Assembly (NCBI GenBank): GCA_022013685.1
Contig: JAKLPV010000070.1
Span: 1-64,000, forward strand
Length of the DNA: 64,000 nt
DNA from: Anaerolineae bacterium
GTDB taxonomy: Bacteria > Chloroflexota > Anaerolineae > Anaerolineales > Villigracilaceae
Direction of reading: 5' to 3'
Positions 18,971 through 27,328 of the stretch are shown in pieces (position 1 is the first letter of the stretch; each line of letters starts with the position of its first letter). Made by a program: the position numbers and the translations under genes. Under the pieces are notes generated by a model. The model was given only the letters and a program-made list of their open reading frames with translations, was not told where the DNA came from and did no database searches.

Positions 18971-20080
18971 ATGAAAAATGTTGCTGCGTTTCTCGATTCG
19001 ATGACCCGCCCGGCCCAACTGGTTGAGCGTTTGGGGAATAACGCAGTACGCTGCCTGGCCTGCGGGCATCGCTGCATCATCAAGCCTGGCAAACGCGGAG
19101 TTTGCCAGGTGCGCTTCAACGATGGTGATTCGCTGCGCGTACCCTGGGGTTATGTGGCCGCCCTGCAAGCCGATCCAATTGAGAAGAAACCCTTTTCGCA
19201 CGTTTTACCCGGCGCAATTGCACTGACCTTTGGCATGCTCGGTTGTGACTTCAAGTGCGGTTATTGTCAGAACTGGCTGACCTCGCAGGCTTTACGCAAT
19301 CCGGCTTCAGACGCGGCAGCCAACCTCGTCCGCCAGGTAACGCCCGAAGAAATTGTAGAAACAGCGCGGCGTATCGGGGCGGACGCATTGGTCTCGTCTT
19401 ACAACGAGCCGCTGATCACATCCGAGTGGGCGGTGGATGTTTTCCAGAAGGCCAGGGAATCCGGATTGAAATGTGCCTTTGTCTCGAACGGCAACGCCAC
19501 ACCTGAAGCGCTGGCTTACCTGCTGCCTTATCTCGATGCCTACAAGGTGGATTTGAAGTCCATGCGCCAGGAGACCTATCGCCAGTTGGGCGGCGCGCTC
19601 AAGCATGTGCTGGCAACCATCGAACAGGCCCACGCTCTCGGCCTGTGGGTGGAGGTGGTGACTCTGGTTGTGCCGGGACTGAACGACAGCAACGAAGAAT
19701 TTTGGGACACGGCTCGCTTCCTGGCCGGGGTCTCGCCTGATATTCCCTGGCATGTCAGCGCTTTTCACCCCGATTACCAGATGACCGCTCGCGATTTCAC
19801 TCCGCCCGAAAGCCTGGTGCGTGCTGCTGATATTGGGCGCGAGGCTGGGCTTCGTTACATCTATGCGGGCAACCTGCCGGGACGGGTGGGGGAATACGAA
19901 GATACCTTTTGCGCGGGCTGTGGGCGGGCGCTAATTCGACGCAGGCATTATGAAGTGCGCGAGTATCACCTGGATGGCTCAGGACGGTGCATGACTTGCG
20001 GCCTGCGCCTGCCCGGAATCTGGCCGAGTGACCCGCGCCAGGTACGGCTTAAGCAATCCTGGATTTCGAAATCAGACTGA
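18971..20080 (+). CDS. amrS: AmmeMemoRadiSam system radical SAM enzyme
   Basis: LGCDFKCGYCQNW CxxxCxxC motif; SYNEPLITSEWAVDVFQ; HVSAFHPDYQM. Confidence 0.9.
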   Translation: MKNVAAFLDSMTRPAQLVERLGNNAVRCLACGHRCIIKPGKRGVCQVRFNDGDSLRVPWGYVAALQADPIEKKPFSHVLPGAIALTFGMLGCDFKCGYCQNWLTSQALRNPASDAAANLVRQVTPEEIVETARRIGADALVSSYNEPLITSEWAVDVFQKARESGLKCAFVSNGNATPEALAYLLPYLDAYKVDLKSMRQETYRQLGGALKHVLATIEQAHALGLWVEVVTLVVPGLNDSNEEFWDTARFLAGVSPDIPWHVSAFHPDYQMTARDFTPPESLVRAADIGREAGLRYIYAGNLPGRVGEYEDTFCAGCGRALIRRRHYEVREYHLDGSGRCMTCGLRLPGIWPSDPRQVRLKQSWISKSD

Positions 20081-20087
20081 TTTGCTG

Positions 20088-20166
20088 TATAATTTGTATG
20101 CGCGCTTTTCGCCCAACCGGATGAACCTGAGAAAGCGCGCAAATGTTTGACATTTCAGGTTCATCC
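20088..20166 (+). promoter_or_regulatory. Promoter -10 plus structured 5' leader with pseudoknot topology
   Basis: TATAAT 20088-20093; GCGCGCTTT 20100-20108 pairs with AAAGCGCGC 20132-20140; GGATGAACCTGA 20119-20130 pairs with TCAGGTTCATCC 20155-20166. Confidence 0.65.
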
Positions 20167-20197
20167 AAACCATCACCACTCTCTAAGGAGGAGAAAC

Positions 20198-21883
20198 GTG
20201 AAAAGTAAAATTCTTGTTTTGTTGTCCCTGCTTATGGTAGCCAGTATGTTGCTGGCTGCCTGCGGCGCTGCCGATCCTGGCGCTGGCCCTGAAGAAGAAG
20301 TAGCGGCCGGGCCTTTTGAGCCCAAGTCACTTGCGGCGGCTGATTGCGAATCGACCGGCATTATCAAGTCGGTTGTCGCCACTGACGAGCACACCGTGAC
20401 CTTCACGCTGTGCCAGTCTGACCCGGCTTTCCTTTCCAAAATCGCTTTCAGCCCCTTCGCCATCTATCCTGAAGAATGGATTGAGCGCACCCTGGGTGAG
20501 GAAACCCGCACCAGCGAAGGCCTCGAAAAGCCCGTTGGCACTGGCCCCTACATGGTTTCCGAATGGAAACGCGGTGATAGCGTCAACTTCACAGCCTTCC
20601 CTGATTACTGGGGCGAACAGCCTATCGCCAAGACTCTGGTCCTGCGCTGGCAGTCTGAAGCCGCAGCCCGCTTGCTCGAACTGCAATCCGGTACAGTGGA
20701 TGGTATCGACAATCTCGGCCCGTCCGACTTCGATGTTGTGCGCGCCGATTCGAACCTGACCCTGGTCGAACGCGAAGCTCTCAACATTTTCTACATTGGC
20801 ATGACCAACACCTTTGCCCCATGGGACAATGTCAAAGTTCGCCAGGCGATTGCCTATGGCATTGACCGCCAGCGTATCGTGGATAATTTCTACCCGGCTG
20901 GTTCAGAAACCGCTTCCCACTTCACACCCTGCGCCATCCCGAACGGCTGTGTGGGTGATGCCTGGTATGAGTTTGACGCCGCCAAGGGCCGTGAACTGCT
21001 GGCTGAAGCCGGCTTCCCGGATGGCTTTGCGACCAAGATTTACTATCGCGATGTTGTGCGCGGTTACCTGCCCCAGGTTCCCAATGTAGCCCAGGATGTC
21101 CAGGCCCAGTTGAAGGAAAACCTGAACATCGATGCTGAAATCGTTGTGATGGAGTCTGGTGCATTCATCGAAGCCTCGAACACCGGCCAGTTGGACGGCC
21201 TGTACTTCCTTGGTTGGGGCGCGGATTATCCGCATATCACCAACTTCCTCGATTTCCACTTTGGCGCAACCAACCCGCAATTTGGCGACGCCTTACCTGA
21301 GATTTACGAGAAGCTGGAAGAGGCTTCCAAGATCGCTGATCCCAAGGTGGCTGAACCTCTGTATGTTGAAGCCAACAACGCCATTCGTGAACTGGTTCCG
21401 ATGGTGGCTGTTGCCCATGGTGGTTCCGGCACGGCTTATCGCAATGATGTGACCGTCCCGCAGGCCAGCCCGCTGACCAATGAGCAGTTCGCTGTCTCTG
21501 ACCCCGGTGGCCGTGATGTGTTTGTCTTCATGCAGAACGCCGAACCCATCAGCCTGTTCTGCGCTGATGAAACCGATGGCGAATCGCTGCGCGCTTGTGA
21601 CCAGGTCATGGAAGCTCTCTATGGCTACGAAGTCAACGGCACCGCTGTTGTGCCGATGCTGGCTGAAGTCTGCGCCCCGAACGAAGACCTGTCTGTCTGG
21701 ACCTGCACCCTGCGTCAGGGTGTCAAATTCCACGATGGAACGACCTTTGATGCCAACGATGTGGTCACGACCTTCACCATGGGTCTGGATGTCACCTCGC
21801 CCCTGCACAAGGGCAACACCAACGTTTGGGATTACTATGGCTACTTGTGGGGCCTGATGAACGAGCCCCCTGCCGCCGAGTAG
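20198..21883 (+). CDS. ABC transporter substrate-binding lipoprotein (SBP_bac_5 type) with circularly permuted block order
   Basis: GTG start with AAGGAGGAG RBS; lipobox LLAAC; VGTGPYMVSEWKRGDSVNF...VRQAIAYGIDRQRIV precede QNAEPISLFCADETDGESL...RQGVKFHDGTTFDANDVVTTF. Confidence 0.9.
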   Translation: MKSKILVLLSLLMVASMLLAACGAADPGAGPEEEVAAGPFEPKSLAAADCESTGIIKSVVATDEHTVTFTLCQSDPAFLSKIAFSPFAIYPEEWIERTLGEETRTSEGLEKPVGTGPYMVSEWKRGDSVNFTAFPDYWGEQPIAKTLVLRWQSEAAARLLELQSGTVDGIDNLGPSDFDVVRADSNLTLVEREALNIFYIGMTNTFAPWDNVKVRQAIAYGIDRQRIVDNFYPAGSETASHFTPCAIPNGCVGDAWYEFDAAKGRELLAEAGFPDGFATKIYYRDVVRGYLPQVPNVAQDVQAQLKENLNIDAEIVVMESGAFIEASNTGQLDGLYFLGWGADYPHITNFLDFHFGATNPQFGDALPEIYEKLEEASKIADPKVAEPLYVEANNAIRELVPMVAVAHGGSGTAYRNDVTVPQASPLTNEQFAVSDPGGRDVFVFMQNAEPISLFCADETDGESLRACDQVMEALYGYEVNGTAVVPMLAEVCAPNEDLSVWTCTLRQGVKFHDGTTFDANDVVTTFTMGLDVTSPLHKGNTNVWDYYGYLWGLMNEPPAAE

Positions 21884-21971
21884 TTTGGTAAGATTTACTC
21901 GCTCTGTGGTTCAAACACGGGATGGCGGAATGCCCGCCATCCCGTGTTCACAAAAAAGGAGTCGCCCGCTC

Positions 21972-23054
21972 ATGATGCTGCAATATATCCTGCGCCGCTT
22001 ATTGTCTTCCATTCCTGTTCTGCTTGGCATTTTGTTGGTTACCTTTGCGCTGGCTCGCATGATCCCCGGCGACCCTTGTCGCGCCATGCTTGGCGAAAAA
22101 GCTACCGCGACCACATGTGAACGTTTCATGCGCGAGAAGGGACTTGACAAGCCCATCCACGAACAATTCTTTATTTACATGAAAGATGTTGCCAGGGGCG
22201 ACTTCGGCAATTCCATACGTTTCAGCCAACCCGTTACGCGTATCCTTGGCGAGCGCCTGCCCACCACGGTTGAATTAAGTTTTTCAGCTTTGTTTCTTAG
22301 TATGTTGGTGGGGATTCCGCTGGGAATCATTTCTGCCATACGTCATAATTCATGGGTCGACGTTGTAACCATGGTATGGGCCAATATCGGCGTTTCCATG
22401 CCGGTTTTCTGGCTGGGGCTGATGCTGGCCTTTGTTTTTTCCCTTCTATTTAAAGACACGTTTTTGTGGCTGCCTCCCTCTGGCCGGGTCAGCGCGGGGA
22501 TGGATACCACAGCATTTTACATTGCCTGGAAGTTAACCCTGCCCGAATCTGGAATTCTACGCAGCCTGGCTGAATTTATTGGCAGATTGAACATTCTCAA
22601 CTCGCTCCTGACCGGTAACTGGGAACTCCTGCGCGACTCCGTTCGCCACCTGATCCTCCCCTCGGTTGCCCTTGGAACCATTCCGATGGCCTTGATTGCC
22701 CGTATGACACGTTCCGCGATGCTCGAAGTGCTCGGTCAGGATTACGTCCGCACGGCGCGCGCCAAAGGTGTTCGATATAACAAGGTTATTATGAAGCACG
22801 CTTTTCGGAACGCGCTTTTGCCGATTACAACGGTTCTTGGCCTTTCGCTTGGCACTTTGCTCGGCGGCGCGGTCTTGACCGAAACCATTTTTGGGCTTTC
22901 AGGGGTTGGACGCATCCTGTACGAAGGCATTACGGCGCGTGATTATGCCATCATACAAGGCTTCACGATTGTCATTGCTGTCTTTTTTGTGGTGCTCAAC
23001 CTGCTTGTAGATATTTCCTACGCTTATATTGACCCGCGCATTCGCCTGAATTAA
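21972..23054 (+). CDS. Dipeptide/oligopeptide ABC transporter permease (DppB-like)
   Basis: MLQYILRRLLSSIPVLLGILLVTFALARMIPGDP; EAA loop GQDYVRTARAKGV. Confidence 0.93.
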   Translation: MMLQYILRRLLSSIPVLLGILLVTFALARMIPGDPCRAMLGEKATATTCERFMREKGLDKPIHEQFFIYMKDVARGDFGNSIRFSQPVTRILGERLPTTVELSFSALFLSMLVGIPLGIISAIRHNSWVDVVTMVWANIGVSMPVFWLGLMLAFVFSLLFKDTFLWLPPSGRVSAGMDTTAFYIAWKLTLPESGILRSLAEFIGRLNILNSLLTGNWELLRDSVRHLILPSVALGTIPMALIARMTRSAMLEVLGQDYVRTARAKGVRYNKVIMKHAFRNALLPITTVLGLSLGTLLGGAVLTETIFGLSGVGRILYEGITARDYAIIQGFTIVIAVFFVVLNLLVDISYAYIDPRIRLN

Positions 23055-23056
23055 CC

Positions 23057-23998
23057 ATGACAAACCAAATAACCCCAACTGTAGCAAAACTGGATGCCGA
23101 AGCGATTTCGCTCGAATCTGTCAGCTTGTGGAGCATCACCTGGAAGCGGCTTTTTAAACGCAAATCATCCCTGGTAGGAATTGGCATCATCCTGGCTTTG
23201 ATTGTGATTGCCCTGACCGCCCAGTGGATTGCGCCTTATGACCCCTTGCAGGTTTTGATCGGTATTGAAGATGTCAAAATGCGTGAAGCGCCGTGTATTC
23301 ACCTGTTTGGCTGTCCGCAAGAACAGCCCCAGCACATTATGGGCATCGACGGCAACGTCCGCGATCAGTTCAGCCGCCTGCTCTTTGGAACGCGCCTGAG
23401 CCTGATCGTTGGTTTCTCAACCGTTACCTTCGCGATCATCATCGGCACCGTTCTGGGCGCATTGGGCGGCTATTTTGGCGGCTGGATCGACAACACGATC
23501 ATGCGCGTCATGGATGTTCTGCTGGCCTTCCCCTCGCTTTTGCTTGCCATCGCTATCGTGACGGTGCTTGGCCCCGGGCTGATCAACGCTCTGCTGGCGA
23601 TCGGTATTGTCTCTATCCCGGCCTATGCCCGCGTAGTGCGCGCCAGCGTACTCTCCGTGCGCGAGATGGACTATGTTTCTGTCACCCGTGCTCTGGGCGG
23701 CGGAACCTTCCAGATCCTGTTTATCCGCATCATGCCCAATGCCCTGACCCCGCTCATCGTCCAGGGGACGCTCGGCATTGCGACCGCCATTCTCGACGCG
23801 GCAGCTTTGTCGTTCCTCGGCCTGGGCGCGCAACCGCCAACCCCCGAATGGGGCGCGATGCTTGGTTCGGAGCGTAACCAGGTTTTCACCGCTCCACACC
23901 TGGTTTTCTTCCCCGGTTTTGCGATCATGCTAACGGTGCTGGCCTTCAATCTGCTCGGCGACGGCCTGCGCGATGCGCTCGACCCGCGCCTGAGATAA
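23057..23998 (+). CDS. Dipeptide/oligopeptide ABC transporter permease (DppC-like)
   Basis: GTDGNVRDQFSRLLFGTRLSL-like segment; EMDYVSVTRALGG; AALSFLGLGAQPPTPEWGAML. Confidence 0.93.
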   Translation: MTNQITPTVAKLDAEAISLESVSLWSITWKRLFKRKSSLVGIGIILALIVIALTAQWIAPYDPLQVLIGIEDVKMREAPCIHLFGCPQEQPQHIMGIDGNVRDQFSRLLFGTRLSLIVGFSTVTFAIIIGTVLGALGGYFGGWIDNTIMRVMDVLLAFPSLLLAIAIVTVLGPGLINALLAIGIVSIPAYARVVRASVLSVREMDYVSVTRALGGGTFQILFIRIMPNALTPLIVQGTLGIATAILDAAALSFLGLGAQPPTPEWGAMLGSERNQVFTAPHLVFFPGFAIMLTVLAFNLLGDGLRDALDPRLR

Positions 23999-24017
23999 AC
24001 CTGGCAATAGCGACAAC

Positions 24018-24050
24018 AAAAAACGCCGGAAGATTTTTCTGGCGTTTTTG
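24018..24050 (+). terminator. Intrinsic terminator
   Basis: aaaaaacgccgga...tctggcgttttt after the permease gene. Confidence 0.65.
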
Positions 24051-24073
24051 ATTTAATCGGTTGTTGGCTTTTT

Positions 24074-24913
24074 TCAGGCGACGAGGTGTTTTTCCAGCCA
24101 GGTCTGGATATCGGTCAGTACCTGGGCGCGGCCGGGTTCGTTCATCACCTCATGATAAAACCCTTCGTAGACTTTGTGGGTTTTATCGGGCGAAGCCGAT
24201 TGTTCGTACAGCATCTTTGCCCCGCTCGGGTCCACCAGGCGGTCGGCAGTGCCCTGCACGATCAAGAGCGGCAGGTGAATGGTGCCCACCTCGCTCGTTA
24301 CGTGCTGCATCGCGCCCAGCATTTCTGCTGCCAGGCGGGCGGTCACTTTGCCGTTGTAAACCAGCGGATCGTCGATATAAGCCTTGACCACTGCCGGGTC
24401 ACTCGAAACCGCAGTTGCATCCAGCGCTAGGATGCCCAACTTGGGCGCAATCACCGAGAAAGCCTTGCCGGCTGTCATGGTCAGCGGCGAAATATCGTCA
24501 GAGATTTTGATGGCCGGGGCCGAGATGACCGCTCCCGCCAGTTCATCCTGATGGTCGAGCAGGTAAGAGCAACCGATCAGGCCGCCCATACTGTGCGCCA
24601 CCATGAAAACCTGCTTGCCGGGTTGCCAGGCGCGAACCTGGTCAAAATAGATCTTCAGTGTATCGGTGAAATCGGCAAAGCGCTCGACAAAGACCCGCGT
24701 TCCCTCTGAATTTCCATGCCCGAAATGGTCAAGCGCATAAACCGCATAGCCCAACGGCACAAAATGGTTGACCAGGTTCATGTAACGCCCGCTATGTTCG
24801 CCCAGCCCATGCACCACCAGGAGAACCGCTTTCACTTCCCCGTCTGGCAGCCAGCTTTGCTGGAAAATCTCTGCATTGCGCGCGCCGCGAAATTTGGCCT
24901 GTTCATGTTTCAT
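24074..24913 (-). CDS. Alpha/beta hydrolase, monoacylglycerol lipase-like
   Basis: VHGLGEHSGRY...MVAHSMGGLIG...HEVMNEP. Confidence 0.92.
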   Translation of the reverse strand: MKHEQAKFRGARNAEIFQQSWLPDGEVKAVLLVVHGLGEHSGRYMNLVNHFVPLGYAVYALDHFGHGNSEGTRVFVERFADFTDTLKIYFDQVRAWQPGKQVFMVAHSMGGLIGCSYLLDHQDELAGAVISAPAIKISDDISPLTMTAGKAFSVIAPKLGILALDATAVSSDPAVVKAYIDDPLVYNGKVTARLAAEMLGAMQHVTSEVGTIHLPLLIVQGTADRLVDPSGAKMLYEQSASPDKTHKVYEGFYHEVMNEPGRAQVLTDIQTWLEKHLVA

Positions 24914-24959
24914 GCTCGCCTCCTTGGTGAATTCTGTTGATACCGATATTATACAACTT

Positions 24960-25679
24960 TCACGAAAATAAAGCCCGGTGTACCAGGCGCGCATTCTCAA
25001 CCGAATCCGGATGGTCGCCGTGCAGGCAAAGTGTGTCCGGGAGAATCACCCGCTCGCCAAAGCGGATTCCCTCGTGCGCCAGGCGCAGGGCATTGGCAGC
25101 CACTGCCTGTGGATCGGTCAGCAGCGCGCCGGGCAATTTGCGGGACATTAAAGTGCCGTCGGGATTGTACCCCCGGTCGGGGAAGGCTTCGCCGGCCACC
25201 GTCAGGCCGATTGCCCGCCCTGCATCGAGCAACCCGCAGCCTGCCAGCCCGACCAGGACCAGCTCCACGCTGAAGCGTTTGACCGCCCTGGCAACTGCTT
25301 CCGCCAAAGCGGCATCGGTTGCGGCCTGATTGTAGAGCGCTCCGTGGGGTTTGACATGCCGCAGTTCAACACCATCGGCTTTTGCAAAAGCCGCCAGAGC
25401 TCCGATTTGATACAACAGCAGCGCCTCAGCCTCCGCCGGGCTGACGTTCATCTCGCGCCGCCCAAAACCTTGCAGGTCGGGCCAGCCGGGGTGTGCGCCG
25501 ATCGCCACCCCGTGCTGCTTTGCCAGCCGGAGGGTGGCTTGCATCACGAGCGGGTCGCCGGCGTGAAACCCGCAGGCGATATTGGCGGAGGTGATAAAGG
25601 GCATGATGCCGGCGTCATTGCCGAGGCTGTAATTGCCAAACGATTCGCCAAGGTCGCAGTTCAGGTCAATGTTTGTCAT
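24960..25679 (-). CDS. pxpA: 5-oxoprolinase subunit A (LamB/YcsF family)
   Basis: IDLNCDLGESFGNYSLGNDAGIMPFITSANIACGFHAGDP. Confidence 0.95.
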   Translation of the reverse strand: MTNIDLNCDLGESFGNYSLGNDAGIMPFITSANIACGFHAGDPLVMQATLRLAKQHGVAIGAHPGWPDLQGFGRREMNVSPAEAEALLLYQIGALAAFAKADGVELRHVKPHGALYNQAATDAALAEAVARAVKRFSVELVLVGLAGCGLLDAGRAIGLTVAGEAFPDRGYNPDGTLMSRKLPGALLTDPQAVAANALRLAHEGIRFGERVILPDTLCLHGDHPDSVENARLVHRALFS

Positions 25680-25701
25680 GTTTTTTTTAGGTTTGAGAAA
25701 G

Positions 25702-26676
25702 TTAGAATCCTGCCCAGAGATAATCATCCTGAGTCTGGGTTTGTCGGATTTGGGTTTCCAGTTCGTGGATCAACTGCCGGTAGCTGGCCTGGGCTTCTTC
25801 GACGCTGGTTTCGACGAAGCGGACCTGTCCGCTTCCGAGCGGGGTTTGAGCAAGCAGCGGCTGGTCGGCGGCAATCACAGAAGCGATCTTGGGGTAGCCG
25901 CCCGTTGTGGGGCAATCGGCCTGCATGACGATCGGTTGCCCATCGGCCGGGACCTGGATGCAGCCGCGCGCCATGCCTTCCGAGATCAGCTCCCCTTTTC
26001 TGGCCCGTTGCAGTAGCGGCCCGTTTAAGCGAAAACCCGCCCGGTCTGACGTAGACGAAATGCGATAGGTTGATCTGAAAAAAGTAGTGATCGACTCGGC
26101 TGCGAACCAATCCCACTGCGGGCCGGGAATAACACGGATGATGGGATTAAGGCTGTAGCCAATCGGCGCTGAAGCCAGCTTGCGTGCCGCCAGGCCGGGC
26201 AGGAAGGCCCTGCCTGACCCAATTGGCAATATATCGTCCGCCTGGAGCGGGCGGGCAGGTTGCCCTGTCAGCGTGGCGCGCAGGGTCGTGGCGCGGGAGC
26301 CAAGCGCAGGCGGAGTCTGTATCCCGCCGTGAACGGCGAGCGTGAGCCAGTTGCCCTCCCCCGCTTTTTCGAGCGAGATCGTGCTCCCGGCGCGGACATA
26401 AACCGAAGTCCACAGCGGCAACTGCCATTTGCCCACCCACAGCCTGAAACCTGCCCCGCAGGCGGCAACCAGGCAGTCGTTGTGGGCGTAAAAAGCAGCC
26501 GAAGTCATGCCGATCTCGACTGCGGCCGCCTCGGGCGGGTTGTTGACGAGCAGGTTGGCCGCGCGATGGGCCAGGGCGTCCATTGGCCCGCTGAGCGGGA
26601 CGCCAAAAGCCTGCCAGCCGCGGCGGCCGGCATCTTGAACGGTGGTCAGCAGGGCGGGTTCGATGACTTCGAGCAT
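25702..26676 (-). CDS. pxpC: 5-oxoprolinase subunit C (biotin-dependent carboxyltransferase family)
   Basis: LLTTVQDAGRRGWQAFGVPLSGPMDALAHRAANLLVNN. Confidence 0.94.
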   Translation of the reverse strand: MLEVIEPALLTTVQDAGRRGWQAFGVPLSGPMDALAHRAANLLVNNPPEAAAVEIGMTSAAFYAHNDCLVAACGAGFRLWVGKWQLPLWTSVYVRAGSTISLEKAGEGNWLTLAVHGGIQTPPALGSRATTLRATLTGQPARPLQADDILPIGSGRAFLPGLAARKLASAPIGYSLNPIIRVIPGPQWDWFAAESITTFFRSTYRISSTSDRAGFRLNGPLLQRARKGELISEGMARGCIQVPADGQPIVMQADCPTTGGYPKIASVIAADQPLLAQTPLGSGQVRFVETSVEEAQASYRQLIHELETQIRQTQTQDDYLWAGF

Positions 26677-26689
26677 ATATCGCCTTCGA

Positions 26690-27328
26690 CTACGCTCCGC
26701 TCTGCTCAGGGATAAAGCGCACCGTGTCTCCCGGGGCAAGCAGGAAGGGTGGCTCGCGGCGCGCGTCATAAAGCGCCAGGGATGTCTGCCCAATCAACTG
26801 CCAGCCGCCCGGCGAATCGACCGGGTAAATGCCGGTTTGCCCGCCCGCAATCGCCACCGAACCCGCCGGGACGTGACTACGCGGTGTTGCCAGGCGCGGC
26901 GCGACCAGCGATTCTGGAAGTTTCCCCAGGTAGGGGAAGCCCGGCATGAATCCCATCATATAAACCGTATATTCTGTCCCGCTGTGGATGCGGATCACAT
27001 CTGCCACTTTCAAATGGCAGTGTTCGGCCACGAAAGCCAGGTCCGGGCCACTGTAAATAACGGGGATTTCAATCCGTCGCGGCGGGCGCAGGGCGGACTC
27101 GGCGTTTGAGTCGAGTTGGGCCGAGAGCCAGTCCGTTATTTCGGCCTGGCTGCGCACGAGCGGGTCGTAGTGGATCACGAGCGAGGCGTAGCCAGGGACA
27201 GTTTCGCTGACGCCCTCGAGCGGATTCAGGTTCAACTGGGCTGCCAGCGCATGCACCCGCTGGTTAATGAACGGGTCGATGGCATCGCCAAGTTTGATCA
27301 GGATGGACGAGTCGGAAAGCGGGAACAT
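26690..27328 (-). CDS. pxpB: 5-oxoprolinase subunit B (KipI family)
   Basis: HSGTEYTVYMMGFMPGFPYLGKLPESLVAPRLATPRSHVPAGSVAIAGGQTGIYP. Confidence 0.95.
   Translation of the reverse strand: MFPLSDSSILIKLGDAIDPFINQRVHALAAQLNLNPLEGVSETVPGYASLVIHYDPLVRSQAEITDWLSAQLDSNAESALRPPRRIEIPVIYSGPDLAFVAEHCHLKVADVIRIHSGTEYTVYMMGFMPGFPYLGKLPESLVAPRLATPRSHVPAGSVAIAGGQTGIYPVDSPGGWQLIGQTSLALYDARREPPFLLAPGDTVRFIPEQSGA

Noticed and set aside
20147-21883. Substrate-binding protein as a frameshifted or truncated pseudogene
   Set aside because: Single intact ORF with RBS, signal peptide and both lobes' motifs present; the order, not the integrity, is unusual.
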